From positions 248,001 to 312,000 of the forward strand of contig NZ_CP096270.1 in NCBI RefSeq assembly GCF_023204835.1: 64,000 bases of DNA, given 5' to 3'. The notes beneath the pieces are model-generated. The model made no database searches. It saw nothing but the letters and a program-made list of their open reading frames with translations, and was not told where the DNA came from. Below, in pieces: positions 1-9,109 of this stretch. Within the stretch, counting starts at the first letter, position 1, and every line of letters starts with the position of its first letter. A program made the translations under genes and the position numbers. Origin of the DNA: Salinarchaeum laminariae (GTDB lineage: Archaea > Halobacteriota > Halobacteria > Halobacteriales > Salinarchaeaceae).

Positions 1-1450
1 CGGGGAGATCCGAGAGATAGTCGCTGGCAGTCTCGGCGGCGTCCTCGGTGTCCCAGAGCGAGACGACCGCAGGATCTGCGTCCTCGGCCTCGTAGACCTC
101 GGTTCCGCGGTGCGTGTCGTAGCGATCGAACCCGTCCGCGAGGTCGTCGACGGCCTCGGTCAGCGCCGTGGAGTCGGCATCGGAGTAGCAAACGAGCGCG
201 AAAACGTCCTCACCGTGGGGCGAGCCGGCGTAGATGCCTTCTTCTTCGAGCTCGGCGCGCAGGTCGTGGTCGGTCGCTGCTGCGGTGCCGCCGTCCTCGG
301 CAGCGTCGCTCGACTCGGAACCCTCCGCGCTGGCGTCAGCCACCGCATCGCCGACCGGTCCGGTCTCGGTCGACACAGCGCCATCGATCTCCGCGAGGAA
401 TCCGCTCGCCGTGTCGGCGGCGGAGGCAGTCTCCCAGACGGAAACGACGACTGCGCCGTCGTCGGTTGGGTGGACCTCGGTCCCGCGGTGCGTGTCGTAA
501 TGCTCGAAGTTCCCGCGGAGCCCGTCGACCTCCGACTGGACTGCGTCGCTGCTGGCCTCCGATCGGACGAGCACAGCGTGGCCGTCCGCCGGCGGCTCCA
601 CGTCGAGCGAAGCGAGCTCGTCGTCGAGACCAGAGTCCCCGCTCGCACCGTCGGCCGTGGACGGCTCCTCGGTCGGCACGCGCTCGCCGGCGAGGAACGC
701 CTCGAGATCCGCGGGCGGGAACTGCCGACCCGAGTAGAACGGCCCGAACTCCGCGAACTTCGAACTAGAGGGGTCAAAGCGCATCTCGTAGAGCAGTTCC
801 TTGACGTCCGTCGGATCGTCGGCGAACAGCGTGACGCCCCACTCGAAGTCGTCGAGGCCGATCGAGCCAGAGATGATCTGGCTGACCTTGCCGGCGTACG
901 TCCGGCCGATGTCGCCGTGGGCCGACATGTACTCCGCACGATCGTCGAAGGAGAGATCGTACCAGTTCTGTTCGGGCTCGCGGCGTTTGTCCATCGGATA
1001 GAAGCTGACGAATCCGGAGTCGGGAAGCTCGGGGTAGAGCCGGGACTCGATGTAGTTGCGCATGCCCGGATCGGCCTCGGCGTCGGGTTCGAAGTAGTCC
1101 TCGGCGCCGGTGTAGCCGGAGGCCTCCGTCACGGAGACGTAGGAGGCAGTCCGCTCGGTGAAGCCGGCGAGTGCGGTCTGGGCGAACTGTCGCTCCAGAT
1201 AGTCGAGGTCGTCGAGCGTCGGCCTGAGATGAAGCACCATGAGATCCGCTTCGTGGCCGAGCACGGCGAACGTCGCCGAAGCACCGTCGTCGGCGTCCGC
1301 GACGGCGACGGCGTTCTCGAGATACTCGCGGCCCTCCTCGATCGCGCGGTCGCGCTCTCGGCTGGGCGCCTCACGCCAGGCGTCCCAGTCGATCGACCGG
1401 AGATCGTGGAGGACGTACCAGCCCTCGTCCGTTTCGGGCGGTCGTGGCAT
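1..1450 (-). CDS. pitA: Heme-binding Cld-family protein with ABM-like domains (PitA type), C-terminus cut by window edge
   Basis: Reads leftward from ATG at 1448-1450 and is still open at base 1, so about 483 residues are visible and the C-terminus is missing. Residues 1-240 look like the chlorite dismutase/HemQ fold as found in haloarchaea (starts MPRPPETDEGWYVLHDLR; AHGDIGRTYAGK and SKFAEFGPFYSGR near the end of the domain). Two similar segments follow at about residues 282-355 and 402-483, each with YDTHRGTEV and VSVWET or VSLWDT. These resemble antibiotic-biosynthesis-monooxygenase (ABM) domains and are joined by acidic, Ala/Ser-rich linkers. The Cld-ABM fusion is the PitA arrangement known from haloarchaea. 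Chlorite dismutase activity should not be assumed; a role in heme handling or coproheme decarboxylation is inferred from the family. Confidence 0.85.
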   Translation of the reverse strand, partial: MPRPPETDEGWYVLHDLRSIDWDAWREAPSRERDRAIEEGREYLENAVAVADADDGASATFAVLGHEADLMVLHLRPTLDDLDYLERQFAQTALAGFTERTASYVSVTEASGYTGAEDYFEPDAEADPGMRNYIESRLYPELPDSGFVSFYPMDKRREPEQNWYDLSFDDRAEYMSAHGDIGRTYAGKVSQIISGSIGLDDFEWGVTLFADDPTDVKELLYEMRFDPSSSKFAEFGPFYSGRQFPPADLEAFLAGERVPTEEPSTADGASGDSGLDDELASLDVEPPADGHAVLVRSEASSDAVQSEVDGLRGNFEHYDTHRGTEVHPTDDGAVVVSVWETASAADTASGFLAEIDGAVSTETGPVGDAVADASAEGSESSDAAEDGGTAAATDHDLRAELEEEGIYAGSPHGEDVFALVCYSDADSTALTEAVDDLADGFDRYDTHRGTEVYEAEDADPAVVSLWDTEDAAETASDYLSDLP

Positions 1451-1750
1451 GCCTAAGGGTTCTCGACCGGGGCCTTTGTCCCTTGCGAGTCGGCGCTGAA
1501 ACTGATCGTTCGTGGGGCCCTACTCCAACGCTATGAACACGCGCACCGCCGCTCGTCGACGAGGGGGGCCCACAGATTTTTCCACGATCGAAAAACTACT
1601 TCCAGCTGTAGTCATCTGGACGCCGGCGTTTCGAGTGCGCTGATTCGTGCTTCCCCGACCGATCTACTATCGGGCCACCCGCGGTCGCTGTCCGCGCGGC
1701 CGTTGCAGGGATCGAAACCCCTTTTCTCGCGCGTACCCCATCACGGTCAA
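1451..1750. other. Intergenic region, no gene seen
   Basis: Lies between the divergently transcribed heme-binding protein and PadR genes and should contain both promoters. A short A/T-rich patch lies near 1576-1610. No RNA gene or convincing reading frame was seen. Confidence 0.5.
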
Positions 1751-2275
1751 ATGGAGTACAGCGGTGCGCCGAAGGGGCTCGTTTCCTATCTCGTGCTGGA
1801 GCTACTCGAAGAGAAGCCACGCTACGGCTACGAGATTCTAAAAGAAATCGAGTCGATCAGCGGCGGCCACTGGGAGCCGTCCTACGGATCGGTCTACCCC
1901 GTCCTCTACAAGTTCGAGGAGGAGGGCTGGGCCCAGCGCATCGAGCGCGAGGACGAGCCCGACCGGAAGTACTTCGAGCTCACCGACGCCGGGGCCGAGG
2001 AGCTCGTCGATCGCCGCGAGGAGAGCGCGGGAAAGGCCCACGACTTCGCGGACACCGTTCTCGGCTTCTACCACGTCTACGTCGCACTCGCCTGTGACGA
2101 TCGCCTCGACGTTCCCTGCCGACCCGACGCCTGGTGTTTCGACGACACGTTCAGTGCGTGGATGATCGAGCAGATGATCCGGCACCACGAGCGGGATTTC
2201 GGCGAGTTCGAGCGGATCGGCGAGACGCCCGAGGAGTTCTACGAGAAACACGGCGTCGACACGGAGACGGACTGA
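1751..2275 (+). CDS. PadR-family transcriptional regulator
   Basis: A 174-residue protein. The PadR winged helix occupies residues 8-95: GLVSYLVLELLEEKPRYGYE is the typical first helix pair, and PSYGSVYPVLYKFEEEGW and RKYFELTDAGAEEL are the recognition helix and wing. The remaining 70 residues are acidic and lack the usual long PadR coiled coil. An in-frame ATG exists at 1703, but family proteins begin just before the GLVSYLVLELL segment, so 1751 is preferred. Target genes are unknown. It faces the convergent site-2 protease gene and is divergent from the heme-binding protein gene, so it could regulate the latter, but no operator was identified. Confidence 0.85.
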   Translation: MEYSGAPKGLVSYLVLELLEEKPRYGYEILKEIESISGGHWEPSYGSVYPVLYKFEEEGWAQRIEREDEPDRKYFELTDAGAEELVDRREESAGKAHDFADTVLGFYHVYVALACDDRLDVPCRPDAWCFDDTFSAWMIEQMIRHHERDFGEFERIGETPEEFYEKHGVDTETD

Positions 2276-2377
2276 TTCGTACGGATCGGCTGAACCGGAT
2301 CGTTCGCAGGCAGCTCTCGATCGAATTGGCGCCAGCATCTCCTCACGAACTCGAAGACGTGGACGGCACCCGCGCGC

Positions 2378-4156
2378 TCAGAACAGATAGCGCGGGCCAA
2401 AGAGCATCACGACGAACCCCAGACCCATCGCCAGCCCCACGGAGACGGTGATCAGCTTCGTCAGCGCGAAGTCCGCGTCGATCGGCAGCCGGGAGACCAC
2501 CGACTCCGTCGCCGTTCGCAGCAGATGGCCGCCGTCGAGCGGGAACGCAGGGATCAGATTCACGATGCCGAGATTGACGTTGATCCAGCCGATCCAGAAC
2601 AGCGCGGTGGCGATCCAGAACAGGCTGCCACCGAGGAACTCGAGTGGTCCATCGATCACGTAGAAGTTCTGAATGTTCTCCGTGAACCCGGCGAAGTTGA
2701 AGGGAAGTGGCCCTGTGCCGCCACTGGAGATGCCGGCGATCGGCAGGAACACCGCGGAGAGCGTCTGGCCGACGAAGGAGTTCGTCGTCATCCCGTCGAC
2801 GTTCCCGTCACCGCCGAGCACCGCGAGGTAGTTCCCGGCGGGGTAGTAGCGCACGCCGAGGTCGTCGACGCTCACTCCGTCGGTTCCAGGGTACCCCTGG
2901 ACGCCGAGGTGGGCGTCACCGTCGCGCTTGCCGAGTTCGACGTCGAACGTTCGCCGCTCGCCCTCCTCGTAGGCGACGACCGTGACAGTCTCGCCTGGCT
3001 CGTGTGCGTCGATCGCGTCGCCGAGCTCCTCGTAGTCGATCACGCGCTGACCGCCGAACTCGGTGATCGTCATGTCGTCACCGCTGGAGGCCCCGGCCGC
3101 GGAGAGCGCACCGTCCGGAACGACTGCGACGCGCCCACCGGCGACGATCTCCGATTCGTACGTGGTGGAGTCGTTCTCGACAGTCAGGGTGACTCGCTCA
3201 CCGCCGGCACGGAGCTGTTCGTCGAACGCCGCCGTGGTCTGAACCGACGTGCCATTCACGGCCAGGATTTCGTCGCCCGGTTCCAGCGCACTGTCTTCGA
3301 GTGCGGCGGTGACGATCACCCGTCGATCGACGCTGCGCTCCTGTCCGTCGCTCGTCTCCAGCGTGACCTGCTCGGAGGTGTCGTTGGCGAGGACGTTCTG
3401 CAGCTCGTCGTTAGACTCGATCGGATCGCCGTCCAGCGCGACGATCCGATCACCGGCGTCGATCCCGGCCTCGTCGGCCGGTGAGCCTGCGAGCGACCCA
3501 CCGACGCCCGCGCCGCTGGCGACGCCGATCGAGCCGACCGCCGGCCCGAACAGGAGTGCGAAAGCGATCAGCGTGACGAGGAAGTTGTTCGTCACGCCCG
3601 CGACGAACATCCGCGCGCTGGCGCCTCGGTCCGCCTCCCGCTGGGCATCCTCGTCGGGTTCGACGAACGCACCCATCGGAATGATCGAGAGCAGCGCCAG
3701 CCCCATCGAGTCGATCTCGATGTCCTCGACGCGGCAGAGCAGTCCGTGACCGCCTTCGTGGACGACGAGTCCGACCAGCAGGCCGAGCAGGATCTCCGGC
3801 GCGACCTCCCAGGGCAGAAAGTCGTTGTAGCCTGGGATGACGAGGATGTTCCGGGGCTGGCTGACCTGCGTCGTCGTCCCCGGGTTCTGGATCGTGAGGA
3901 CTGCCGAGAGGAGCACGAACAGGAAGGAGAGCACCATCAGGACGAGCGCGAGTCCGAGCCCGAGGTTGGCCCACGCGCGCCAGAACCGCTTGGGTCGAGC
4001 GAGCCAGTCGATGAACCGCTTGCCCTTCTGCGTGTGGAGCGTGAGCAGCGGGCCGCTGACGTGCACCCACTCGGGCAGGACGCCCTGGCGATCGAGCGTG
4101 ACCGCCAACAGCCAGTAGGCCAGGATCCCGACGACGACCCACACCAGCACGTTCAT
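2378..4156 (-). CDS. Membrane site-2 protease (M50) with PDZ domains
   Basis: About 592 residues. The first membrane segment (MNVLVWVVVGILAYWLLAV) starts directly at the chosen ATG (4154-4156); an in-frame ATG seven codons upstream would add a polar tail and is less likely. Zinc ligands are seen in VVHEGGHGLL (HExxH form, about residue 132) and in FPLDGGH (about residue 538), the two halves of the M50 active site. Two PDZ-like regions lie between about residues 215 and 425 (AGIDAGDRIVALDGDPI, LEPGDEILAVNGTSV). Several further membrane segments are present. Family members cut membrane-anchored substrates such as anti-sigma-like or signalling proteins; the substrate here is unknown. Transcription converges on the PadR gene and is divergent from the lipoprotein gene. 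Confidence 0.9.
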   Translation of the reverse strand: MNVLVWVVVGILAYWLLAVTLDRQGVLPEWVHVSGPLLTLHTQKGKRFIDWLARPKRFWRAWANLGLGLALVLMVLSFLFVLLSAVLTIQNPGTTTQVSQPRNILVIPGYNDFLPWEVAPEILLGLLVGLVVHEGGHGLLCRVEDIEIDSMGLALLSIIPMGAFVEPDEDAQREADRGASARMFVAGVTNNFLVTLIAFALLFGPAVGSIGVASGAGVGGSLAGSPADEAGIDAGDRIVALDGDPIESNDELQNVLANDTSEQVTLETSDGQERSVDRRVIVTAALEDSALEPGDEILAVNGTSVQTTAAFDEQLRAGGERVTLTVENDSTTYESEIVAGGRVAVVPDGALSAAGASSGDDMTITEFGGQRVIDYEELGDAIDAHEPGETVTVVAYEEGERRTFDVELGKRDGDAHLGVQGYPGTDGVSVDDLGVRYYPAGNYLAVLGGDGNVDGMTTNSFVGQTLSAVFLPIAGISSGGTGPLPFNFAGFTENIQNFYVIDGPLEFLGGSLFWIATALFWIGWINVNLGIVNLIPAFPLDGGHLLRTATESVVSRLPIDADFALTKLITVSVGLAMGLGFVVMLFGPRYLF

Positions 4157-4269
4157 TGGACACAGGTCGGTCGTCATCGGGCATAGGGCTGGCGGACGGG
4201 AACGGTCACTACAGCGGATTTTTGACCGTACAGAAAAGGTTTGCCAGAGTCAACGGAACCTGCTCAAAT

Positions 4270-5778
4270 ATGCGACGTCGAGCCCTCCTCACGACGGCCG
4301 CCGGGACCGTCGGTCTCGCCGGCTGTGTCAGCCTCTCCACGAGTGATGACGGTAACGCCACCGAGACCGGCGGGACCAACGGAACTGACGGCGGCACGGC
4401 CGGGGACGACCCACAACTCTCCGAACCCCCGGACGAGGGCGGCAGTGTGATCGACCTCGAGACGATCGATCGCACCGTCGCGCTCTCGCCAACGACATTT
4501 CGCACGGACGACGACGCGGGCATCGCGCTCTGGTTCGACCGCACGGCGACCGAAGACGCTCCCGCCAGGCTCACCGGCTGGCTGGTGAACCAGAACGACT
4601 ACGAGAACACGTTCGACCTCGAGTGGATCCCGGCCGTGGGCAACGTCGACAGCCAGCCTCCCGCCGACTACAACTACGAGAACGTGCTCCGTCTCGCGCC
4701 GACGGAGAACAACGAGGTCGCCGCGTCGGTCCCCGAAATCACTCGGAACGAGCATGGGCTCTGGAACGCTACCGACGTGGACCCCTGGATCGAACCGACC
4801 GTCCGCCTCGATCCCGGCGAGTTCGTCGAACTCGAGTACGTCCTCGTCGGTGAGCCGGGGATGTCCGACCGCCCGACGGGAGTCTACGAGTTCGCTGGTG
4901 ACGACCGGGGAGTCCAGATAACTCTCTGGGATACTGACACACCCGGCCCCGAGGGCGACTCGTATTTCGAGGACCAGACCGTCCCGCCGATCGGTGAGGA
5001 GTCGTCGATCCAGTGGTACCACGAGTCCGACGAGTCGACGGAGGTCACGCTCCGGCCGGAGACGGAGCTGCTGGAGCTCGACGGTGCGGTCGACTTCGAA
5101 CTGGTCTACAACGACCGCGAGTCCTCGGGCTGTGGCCACTGGGACCTCCACAAGCTCGTCGACGGCGAGTGGTTCCACGTCGGCCCATGGACTCACAACA
5201 GCGATTGTCGGTTCATTGCACCCGGAGAGCGGATGAACTGGCGCCTCCGCGCCTTCAACGAGTCACCGGTGCCGAGCGTCGGCGACGAACTGGGCTGTGC
5301 CGGCGGTCTGACCAGTGGATATCTCGGTCCCGGGACGTACGCCGTCGTCGTCGGCTTCGGCTACCCCGCCGGCCAGTCGGGGGCGCTGGTCGAACTGACG
5401 GGCGATCCCGTGGCGTTCGAACCTACCGAAGACGCGAGTATCGAGCAGGACGGCGCGGAGATCGTCATGACGTCCGACGCCCACGGCGACGGCGAGCATC
5501 CGCCGGATGCAACGCTGACCGTCGAGCGGAGCGAGCCAGCGGACGACGTCGACGTCGACCGGATCATTCCCGAGCAGGTAATGGGAGACTGGGGTGTTGG
5601 CGGCTCGACCGGGCTCAGAAACGCGCTTGCCGCGTTCGAATCGGAAGTCGAGCGCGTCGTGGTGCTGACCGACGAGCACGACGCCGAGGGCGCCGTCGGC
5701 TACGAGGAAACGACCCGGTTCGTCGAGGTTCGCGGCCAGACGTACGAACTGACGGCCGAGCTATCCGAGAGTGATTGA
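4270..5778 (+). CDS. Predicted Tat-exported lipoprotein of unknown function
   Basis: A 502-residue protein. It begins MRRRALLTTAAGTVGLAGC, a twin-arginine-like signal with a lipobox cysteine at residue 19, followed by a Thr/Gly/Asp-rich linker typical of haloarchaeal lipoproteins. The mature part is acidic and beta-rich in appearance and I do not recognise a family. A segment around residues 285-330 has paired cysteines (SSGCGHWDLHKLVDG, SDCRFIAPGERMNW) in the style of Ig-like extracellular domains. The reading frame is open upstream to 4156, but the Tat/lipobox signal fixes the start at 4270. It is probably anchored on the outer face of the membrane. Confidence 0.8.
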   Translation: MRRRALLTTAAGTVGLAGCVSLSTSDDGNATETGGTNGTDGGTAGDDPQLSEPPDEGGSVIDLETIDRTVALSPTTFRTDDDAGIALWFDRTATEDAPARLTGWLVNQNDYENTFDLEWIPAVGNVDSQPPADYNYENVLRLAPTENNEVAASVPEITRNEHGLWNATDVDPWIEPTVRLDPGEFVELEYVLVGEPGMSDRPTGVYEFAGDDRGVQITLWDTDTPGPEGDSYFEDQTVPPIGEESSIQWYHESDESTEVTLRPETELLELDGAVDFELVYNDRESSGCGHWDLHKLVDGEWFHVGPWTHNSDCRFIAPGERMNWRLRAFNESPVPSVGDELGCAGGLTSGYLGPGTYAVVVGFGYPAGQSGALVELTGDPVAFEPTEDASIEQDGAEIVMTSDAHGDGEHPPDATLTVERSEPADDVDVDRIIPEQVMGDWGVGGSTGLRNALAAFESEVERVVVLTDEHDAEGAVGYEETTRFVEVRGQTYELTAELSESD

Positions 5779-5795
5779 ATGCGAGGAAGACGGCC

Positions 5796-7682
5796 TCACC
5801 CCTCCCGCCGCAGCCGCCACAGAACGAACGCCTCGTCGAGCTTCGCGAGGAACTGTCCGAGCTGTGGGCCCTCCTCCTGATCGAAGAAGAGGCGATAGCC
5901 CGTCGCGAAGAAGTCGCCGACGTCGACGTCGTGACGCTTGGCCGCCTCGTAGATCTCGCCCTGGATCGCGTCGGGATCGTCGTGGGATTCGTAAAAGTCC
6001 GCGAGGTCGTCGAGGGCGGCCTCGGTCGCGGGATCGAGGTCGACGTCAGGCATCGCCTCGCGCTTGAGTTCGTAGTTGTACTCGTTGTCGGTGCGGCGAG
6101 CCCACGTGCGAGCGCGCTCGACGCGATCGAGTGCTTCCTCGATCGCCCACTCGGGGGCGTCGTCGGGGATGTGGCCCTCCTTGCGGGCGATCTCCTCGCG
6201 CAGTTCGGGGTCGTCGGTCATCCCGAGCACGGCAGCGAAGGGGTACGGAATCCGGAGTCGTTCCTCGCGAACCTCCTCGACGAGGAACGGATAGACCCGC
6301 TCTGCGAACCGGAACTCGGCCTCGGTGGCGCCGTCGACGCCCTGCACCGCGTCGGGATCGTCCGCGAGCGTCGACGCGTCGAGTCCATCCTCCGCAGCGA
6401 AGTAGAGGCGCTCCAGCCGGTCGAACTCGCCGACGAGCTGGTCGAGTCGCTCGATCGAGAAGTCCCGCGCCTTCGAGGGGTCCTTCGCGAAGAAGTATCG
6501 GAGCACCTCGGGCTCGATCAGTTCGAGGACCTCCGATACGAGCACGACGTGGCCCGACGAAGAGGAGAAGGGCTCGCCGTCGAGCGTGAACCACTCGTAG
6601 ACCATCGGGAGCGGCGGCTCCATCTCGAAGACCGTCTCCGCGATGTCGACGCCGCTGGGCCAGGAGCCCTCCGCGTGGTCCTTGCCGAAGGGCTCGAAGT
6701 CCACGCCGAGTTCGGCCCACTGGGCGACCCACTCGAAGCGCCAGGGGAGCTTGCCGTCCCGGATCGTCGCCGTTCCTTCGTGGCCACAGCCCTCGATGGT
6801 GTCGTCGCCGGCCTCCAGGTCGGTGCAGCGGTAGTGGATAGCCCCATCGTCCCCCTCGCTCAGGTCGACGCCCGTCACCGTCTCCGTGATCTTCCCGCAA
6901 TCGCTACAGATCGGGTTGAACGGGACGTAGTCCTCGTCGACCTTGTCCTGATACTCGGCGAGCGTCTCGCGTGCGAGGTCCTCGCGGTCGAGGACGAGCC
7001 GCGTCTGGTCGTCGAAGGCACCCGACTCGTAGAGCTCCGTGTTCGAGACGACGTCCATCGGCACGTCGAGCTGCTCGGCGATGCCCGCGATCAGCGTCGA
7101 AAAGTGCGCGCCGTAGGAGTCACAGCAGCCGAAGGGGTCCGGAATGTCGGTGTAGGGCTTTCCGAGGTTCTGGCCCAGCGCCCCGGCGTCGACGTCGCCG
7201 AGGCCGACGATCTCGCCGTCGAGATCCGCGAGCTTTCGGGGAAGGCCACGTAGCGGATCCCGGTCGTCCGTCGTGAAGACCTGTCGCACCTCGAAACCGC
7301 GCTCTCGCAGGACCGCCGCGACGAAGTACGGCAGGACGATCTCGTTGGCGTTCCCGAGATGCGGGATTCCAGACGGCGAGATGCCGCCCTTCAGGACGAT
7401 CGGCGCGTCGGGATCGCCGCTCGCGGGTCGTTCCTCCCCACTCGCTCGTTCGGTGGCCTGCCGGTGGTCGGCAACCCGCGCCTCGATCTCGTCGGCGATC
7501 CGGTCCGCCCAGAACGCGTGGTGTACGTCCTCGCCCGTCTCCCCGTCGTCGGACTCGTCGCCGGCGGTGGACTGCAGGGTGTACGGATCGGCGCCAGCGT
7601 CGCTCGCTGACGGGTCCGCACCGTCGCCGGTGGACGGTGCTCCTGTCGTCGCTTCCTCGGAGGCGTCGTCGTCCGCACTCAT
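5796..7682 (-). CDS. lysS: Lysyl-tRNA synthetase, class I
   Basis: A 628-residue class I LysRS, which charges tRNA-Lys. The HIGH-type ATP motif is at about residues 101-111 (GGISPSGIPHLGN) and the KMSKS-type loop at about residue 372 (SSSSGHVV). A zinc-binding-like segment has CSDCGKI and CGHEG. Family members usually start near the segment HHAFWADRIADE; here about 52 acidic low-complexity residues precede it. The ATG at 7680-7682 overlaps the stop codon of the upstream pyrH gene (ATGA), so the two are cotranscribed and translationally coupled. An upstream in-frame ATG would lie inside pyrH and is rejected. Confidence 0.95.
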   Translation of the reverse strand: MSADDDASEEATTGAPSTGDGADPSASDAGADPYTLQSTAGDESDDGETGEDVHHAFWADRIADEIEARVADHRQATERASGEERPASGDPDAPIVLKGGISPSGIPHLGNANEIVLPYFVAAVLRERGFEVRQVFTTDDRDPLRGLPRKLADLDGEIVGLGDVDAGALGQNLGKPYTDIPDPFGCCDSYGAHFSTLIAGIAEQLDVPMDVVSNTELYESGAFDDQTRLVLDREDLARETLAEYQDKVDEDYVPFNPICSDCGKITETVTGVDLSEGDDGAIHYRCTDLEAGDDTIEGCGHEGTATIRDGKLPWRFEWVAQWAELGVDFEPFGKDHAEGSWPSGVDIAETVFEMEPPLPMVYEWFTLDGEPFSSSSGHVVLVSEVLELIEPEVLRYFFAKDPSKARDFSIERLDQLVGEFDRLERLYFAAEDGLDASTLADDPDAVQGVDGATEAEFRFAERVYPFLVEEVREERLRIPYPFAAVLGMTDDPELREEIARKEGHIPDDAPEWAIEEALDRVERARTWARRTDNEYNYELKREAMPDVDLDPATEAALDDLADFYESHDDPDAIQGEIYEAAKRHDVDVGDFFATGYRLFFDQEEGPQLGQFLAKLDEAFVLWRLRREG

Positions 7683-8410
7683 TCGTTCGCTCCGCCGGAG
7701 GCATCCCACTCGGCGGGGTCGGCGCCGCCGTTCGCTGGCAGGACGTCCGTTCCCTCGTGCTCACCGGTCTCGACCGCGCGGGCGATCCGCTCGGGCTCGG
7801 TGCCGTCGAGGACGATCGTTCGCAGGCCCGAGCGCTGGATCACCTTCGCCGCCAGCAGGTCGACCGGTGCCCCCGCGCCCGCGTTCATCTGGATCCCGGC
7901 GATGCGCTCGACGAGATCCGCCGCGGAGAGCTCGGGGATATGCTCGGCGTCCTCGCTCTCGTTCGGATCCGCGGTGTAGACGCCCGCAACGCTCGTCGCG
8001 TAGACCAGCAGATCCGCGTCGACGTACTCTGCCAGCGCGGCGCTGACGGCGTCGGTCGTCTGGGCCGGCGCGACGCCGCCCATCACCGCCACCTCACCGC
8101 GACGGAGCGCGTCGCCGGCTGCGTCGTACTCCTCCGGCGGCGTCTGAACTGCCGGCTCGCCCAGCGCCTCGATCAGGAGCCGGGCGTTGAGTCGCGTCGC
8201 CGCGATTCCGATCTCGTCCAGCTTCATCTCGTTGGCGCCCAGCTCTCGTGCGACCTCGATGTACTCCAGCGCTGTCGATCCGCCACCGACCACGATCGCA
8301 ACGGTGTGGCCCGCCTCGCGCAGGGACTCGATCACGGCCGCGTGCTCGGCGACGCGCTCGGGATCCCCCGGCGAGAGCACGCTTCCGCCCACGGATACGA
8401 CGACTTTCAT
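7679..8410 (-). CDS. pyrH: Uridylate kinase (UMP kinase)
   Basis: A 243-residue amino acid kinase-fold protein that phosphorylates UMP to UDP. It starts MKVVVSVGGSVLSPGD, the usual archaeal PyrH N-terminus with the phosphate-binding glycines, and continues with VVGGGSTALEYIEVARELGA. LLVYATSVAGVYTADPN is the typical nucleotide-binding segment, and the C-terminal part has GIQMNAGAGAPVDLLAAK. The frame is open 14 codons upstream, but homology and a leaderless arrangement favour 8410. First gene of a two-gene operon with lysS. Confidence 0.93.
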   Translation of the reverse strand: MKVVVSVGGSVLSPGDPERVAEHAAVIESLREAGHTVAIVVGGGSTALEYIEVARELGANEMKLDEIGIAATRLNARLLIEALGEPAVQTPPEEYDAAGDALRRGEVAVMGGVAPAQTTDAVSAALAEYVDADLLVYATSVAGVYTADPNESEDAEHIPELSAADLVERIAGIQMNAGAGAPVDLLAAKVIQRSGLRTIVLDGTEPERIARAVETGEHEGTDVLPANGGADPAEWDASGGANE

Positions 8411-8771
8411 GTTGGTGTCGGCTACCGGGGTTGCGCTCTTAAGGATTGTCAAGGCTGAATTGATGGGTGAACGGTGGATTTCGGGTTCTTGGTGGTGACT
8501 GGACCGCAGCCGCTTACGGAAGCCCCCTCCCGCTCGACGCAGCTACCTCGCTGTGCGCGGCCTCGCTTCGCTCGGCCGTGCTTACACCGACAGACTCGCT
8601 CCGCTCGTCTGTCGAGGTTCGCCTCGCGTTGCTCGGCTCACCGTCGGTACCTGCGACGAGCGGTCGGCCCCTTCCGGAGTCCCGCCCTGAATTTGTTCAA
8701 GTGAGCTACCTTCAGTGGAGAGCGGTGGCGCGCGTTTCGCGGCTGTGAGCCGAGCGAACGCGAGGCGAACG

Positions 8772-8793
8772 CCGTCGGAGCTTGCTCCGACGG
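8772..8793. repeat. Perfect 10-bp-stem hairpin
   Basis: CCGTCGGAGC is followed by TT and then its exact reverse complement GCTCCGACGG. The two-base loop means it may form a cruciform or slightly shorter stem. No U-run follows, so it is not an obvious terminator. Confidence 0.8.
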
Positions 8794-8909
8794 AAGCGCA
8801 GCAGCCGCGTAGCGTGCGAGGGACGAGCAGCGCAACGAGCGAAGCGACGTGAGCAGCGCAGGAGGTTGGGGAGGATTGAGGATGCGGTAGGCGGTCGGGG
8901 TGGGACTGA

Positions 8910-8928
8910 GCGAAATCTTCGATTTCGC
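8910..8928. repeat. Perfect hairpin, first of a tandem pair
   Basis: GCGAAATC, loop TTC, GATTTCGC. The next hairpin starts seven bases further on and has the same trinucleotide-loop design. Confidence 0.8.
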
Positions 8929-8934
8929 GAGGTA

Positions 8935-8955
8935 CGGAAGATCTCCGATCTTCCG
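8935..8955. repeat. Perfect hairpin, second of a tandem pair
   Basis: CGGAAGATC, loop TCC, GATCTTCCG. Stem of 9 bp. Same architecture as the preceding hairpin but a different sequence, as if the structure rather than the sequence were kept. Confidence 0.8.
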
Positions 8956-9109
8956 GCATATCGAAAGGGGCAGGGCGGTCGATCCGTCCTCGACGACGTA
9001 AGCACTGGACCGACTGAGCGTCAGCGAAGAAGGGAAGCGCGCAACGAGTCGCGGATGGTCGAGCGCACTGGGGCTTTCGGAGGCCAAAACCAGACAATCA
9101 CAACATCTC

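Larger units (their letters stand above)
8411..9109. other. 699-base non-coding region rich in short palindromes and GAGCGAAG-type repeats
   Basis: No coding frame here has haloarchaeal protein character; the open frames are Arg/Ser/Ala-rich by-products of the repeats. The region is full of short alternations such as GCGAACGCGAGG and CGAGCGAAGCG and carries at least three clean hairpins (listed separately). It lies between the pyrH promoter and the end of a small zinc-finger gene. Confidence 0.6.

Noticed and set aside
5775-7253. 492-residue open frame on the plus strand opposite lysS
   Set aside because: LysRS motifs on the other strand are complete. This frame has no recognisable motif and shows mirror codon bias.
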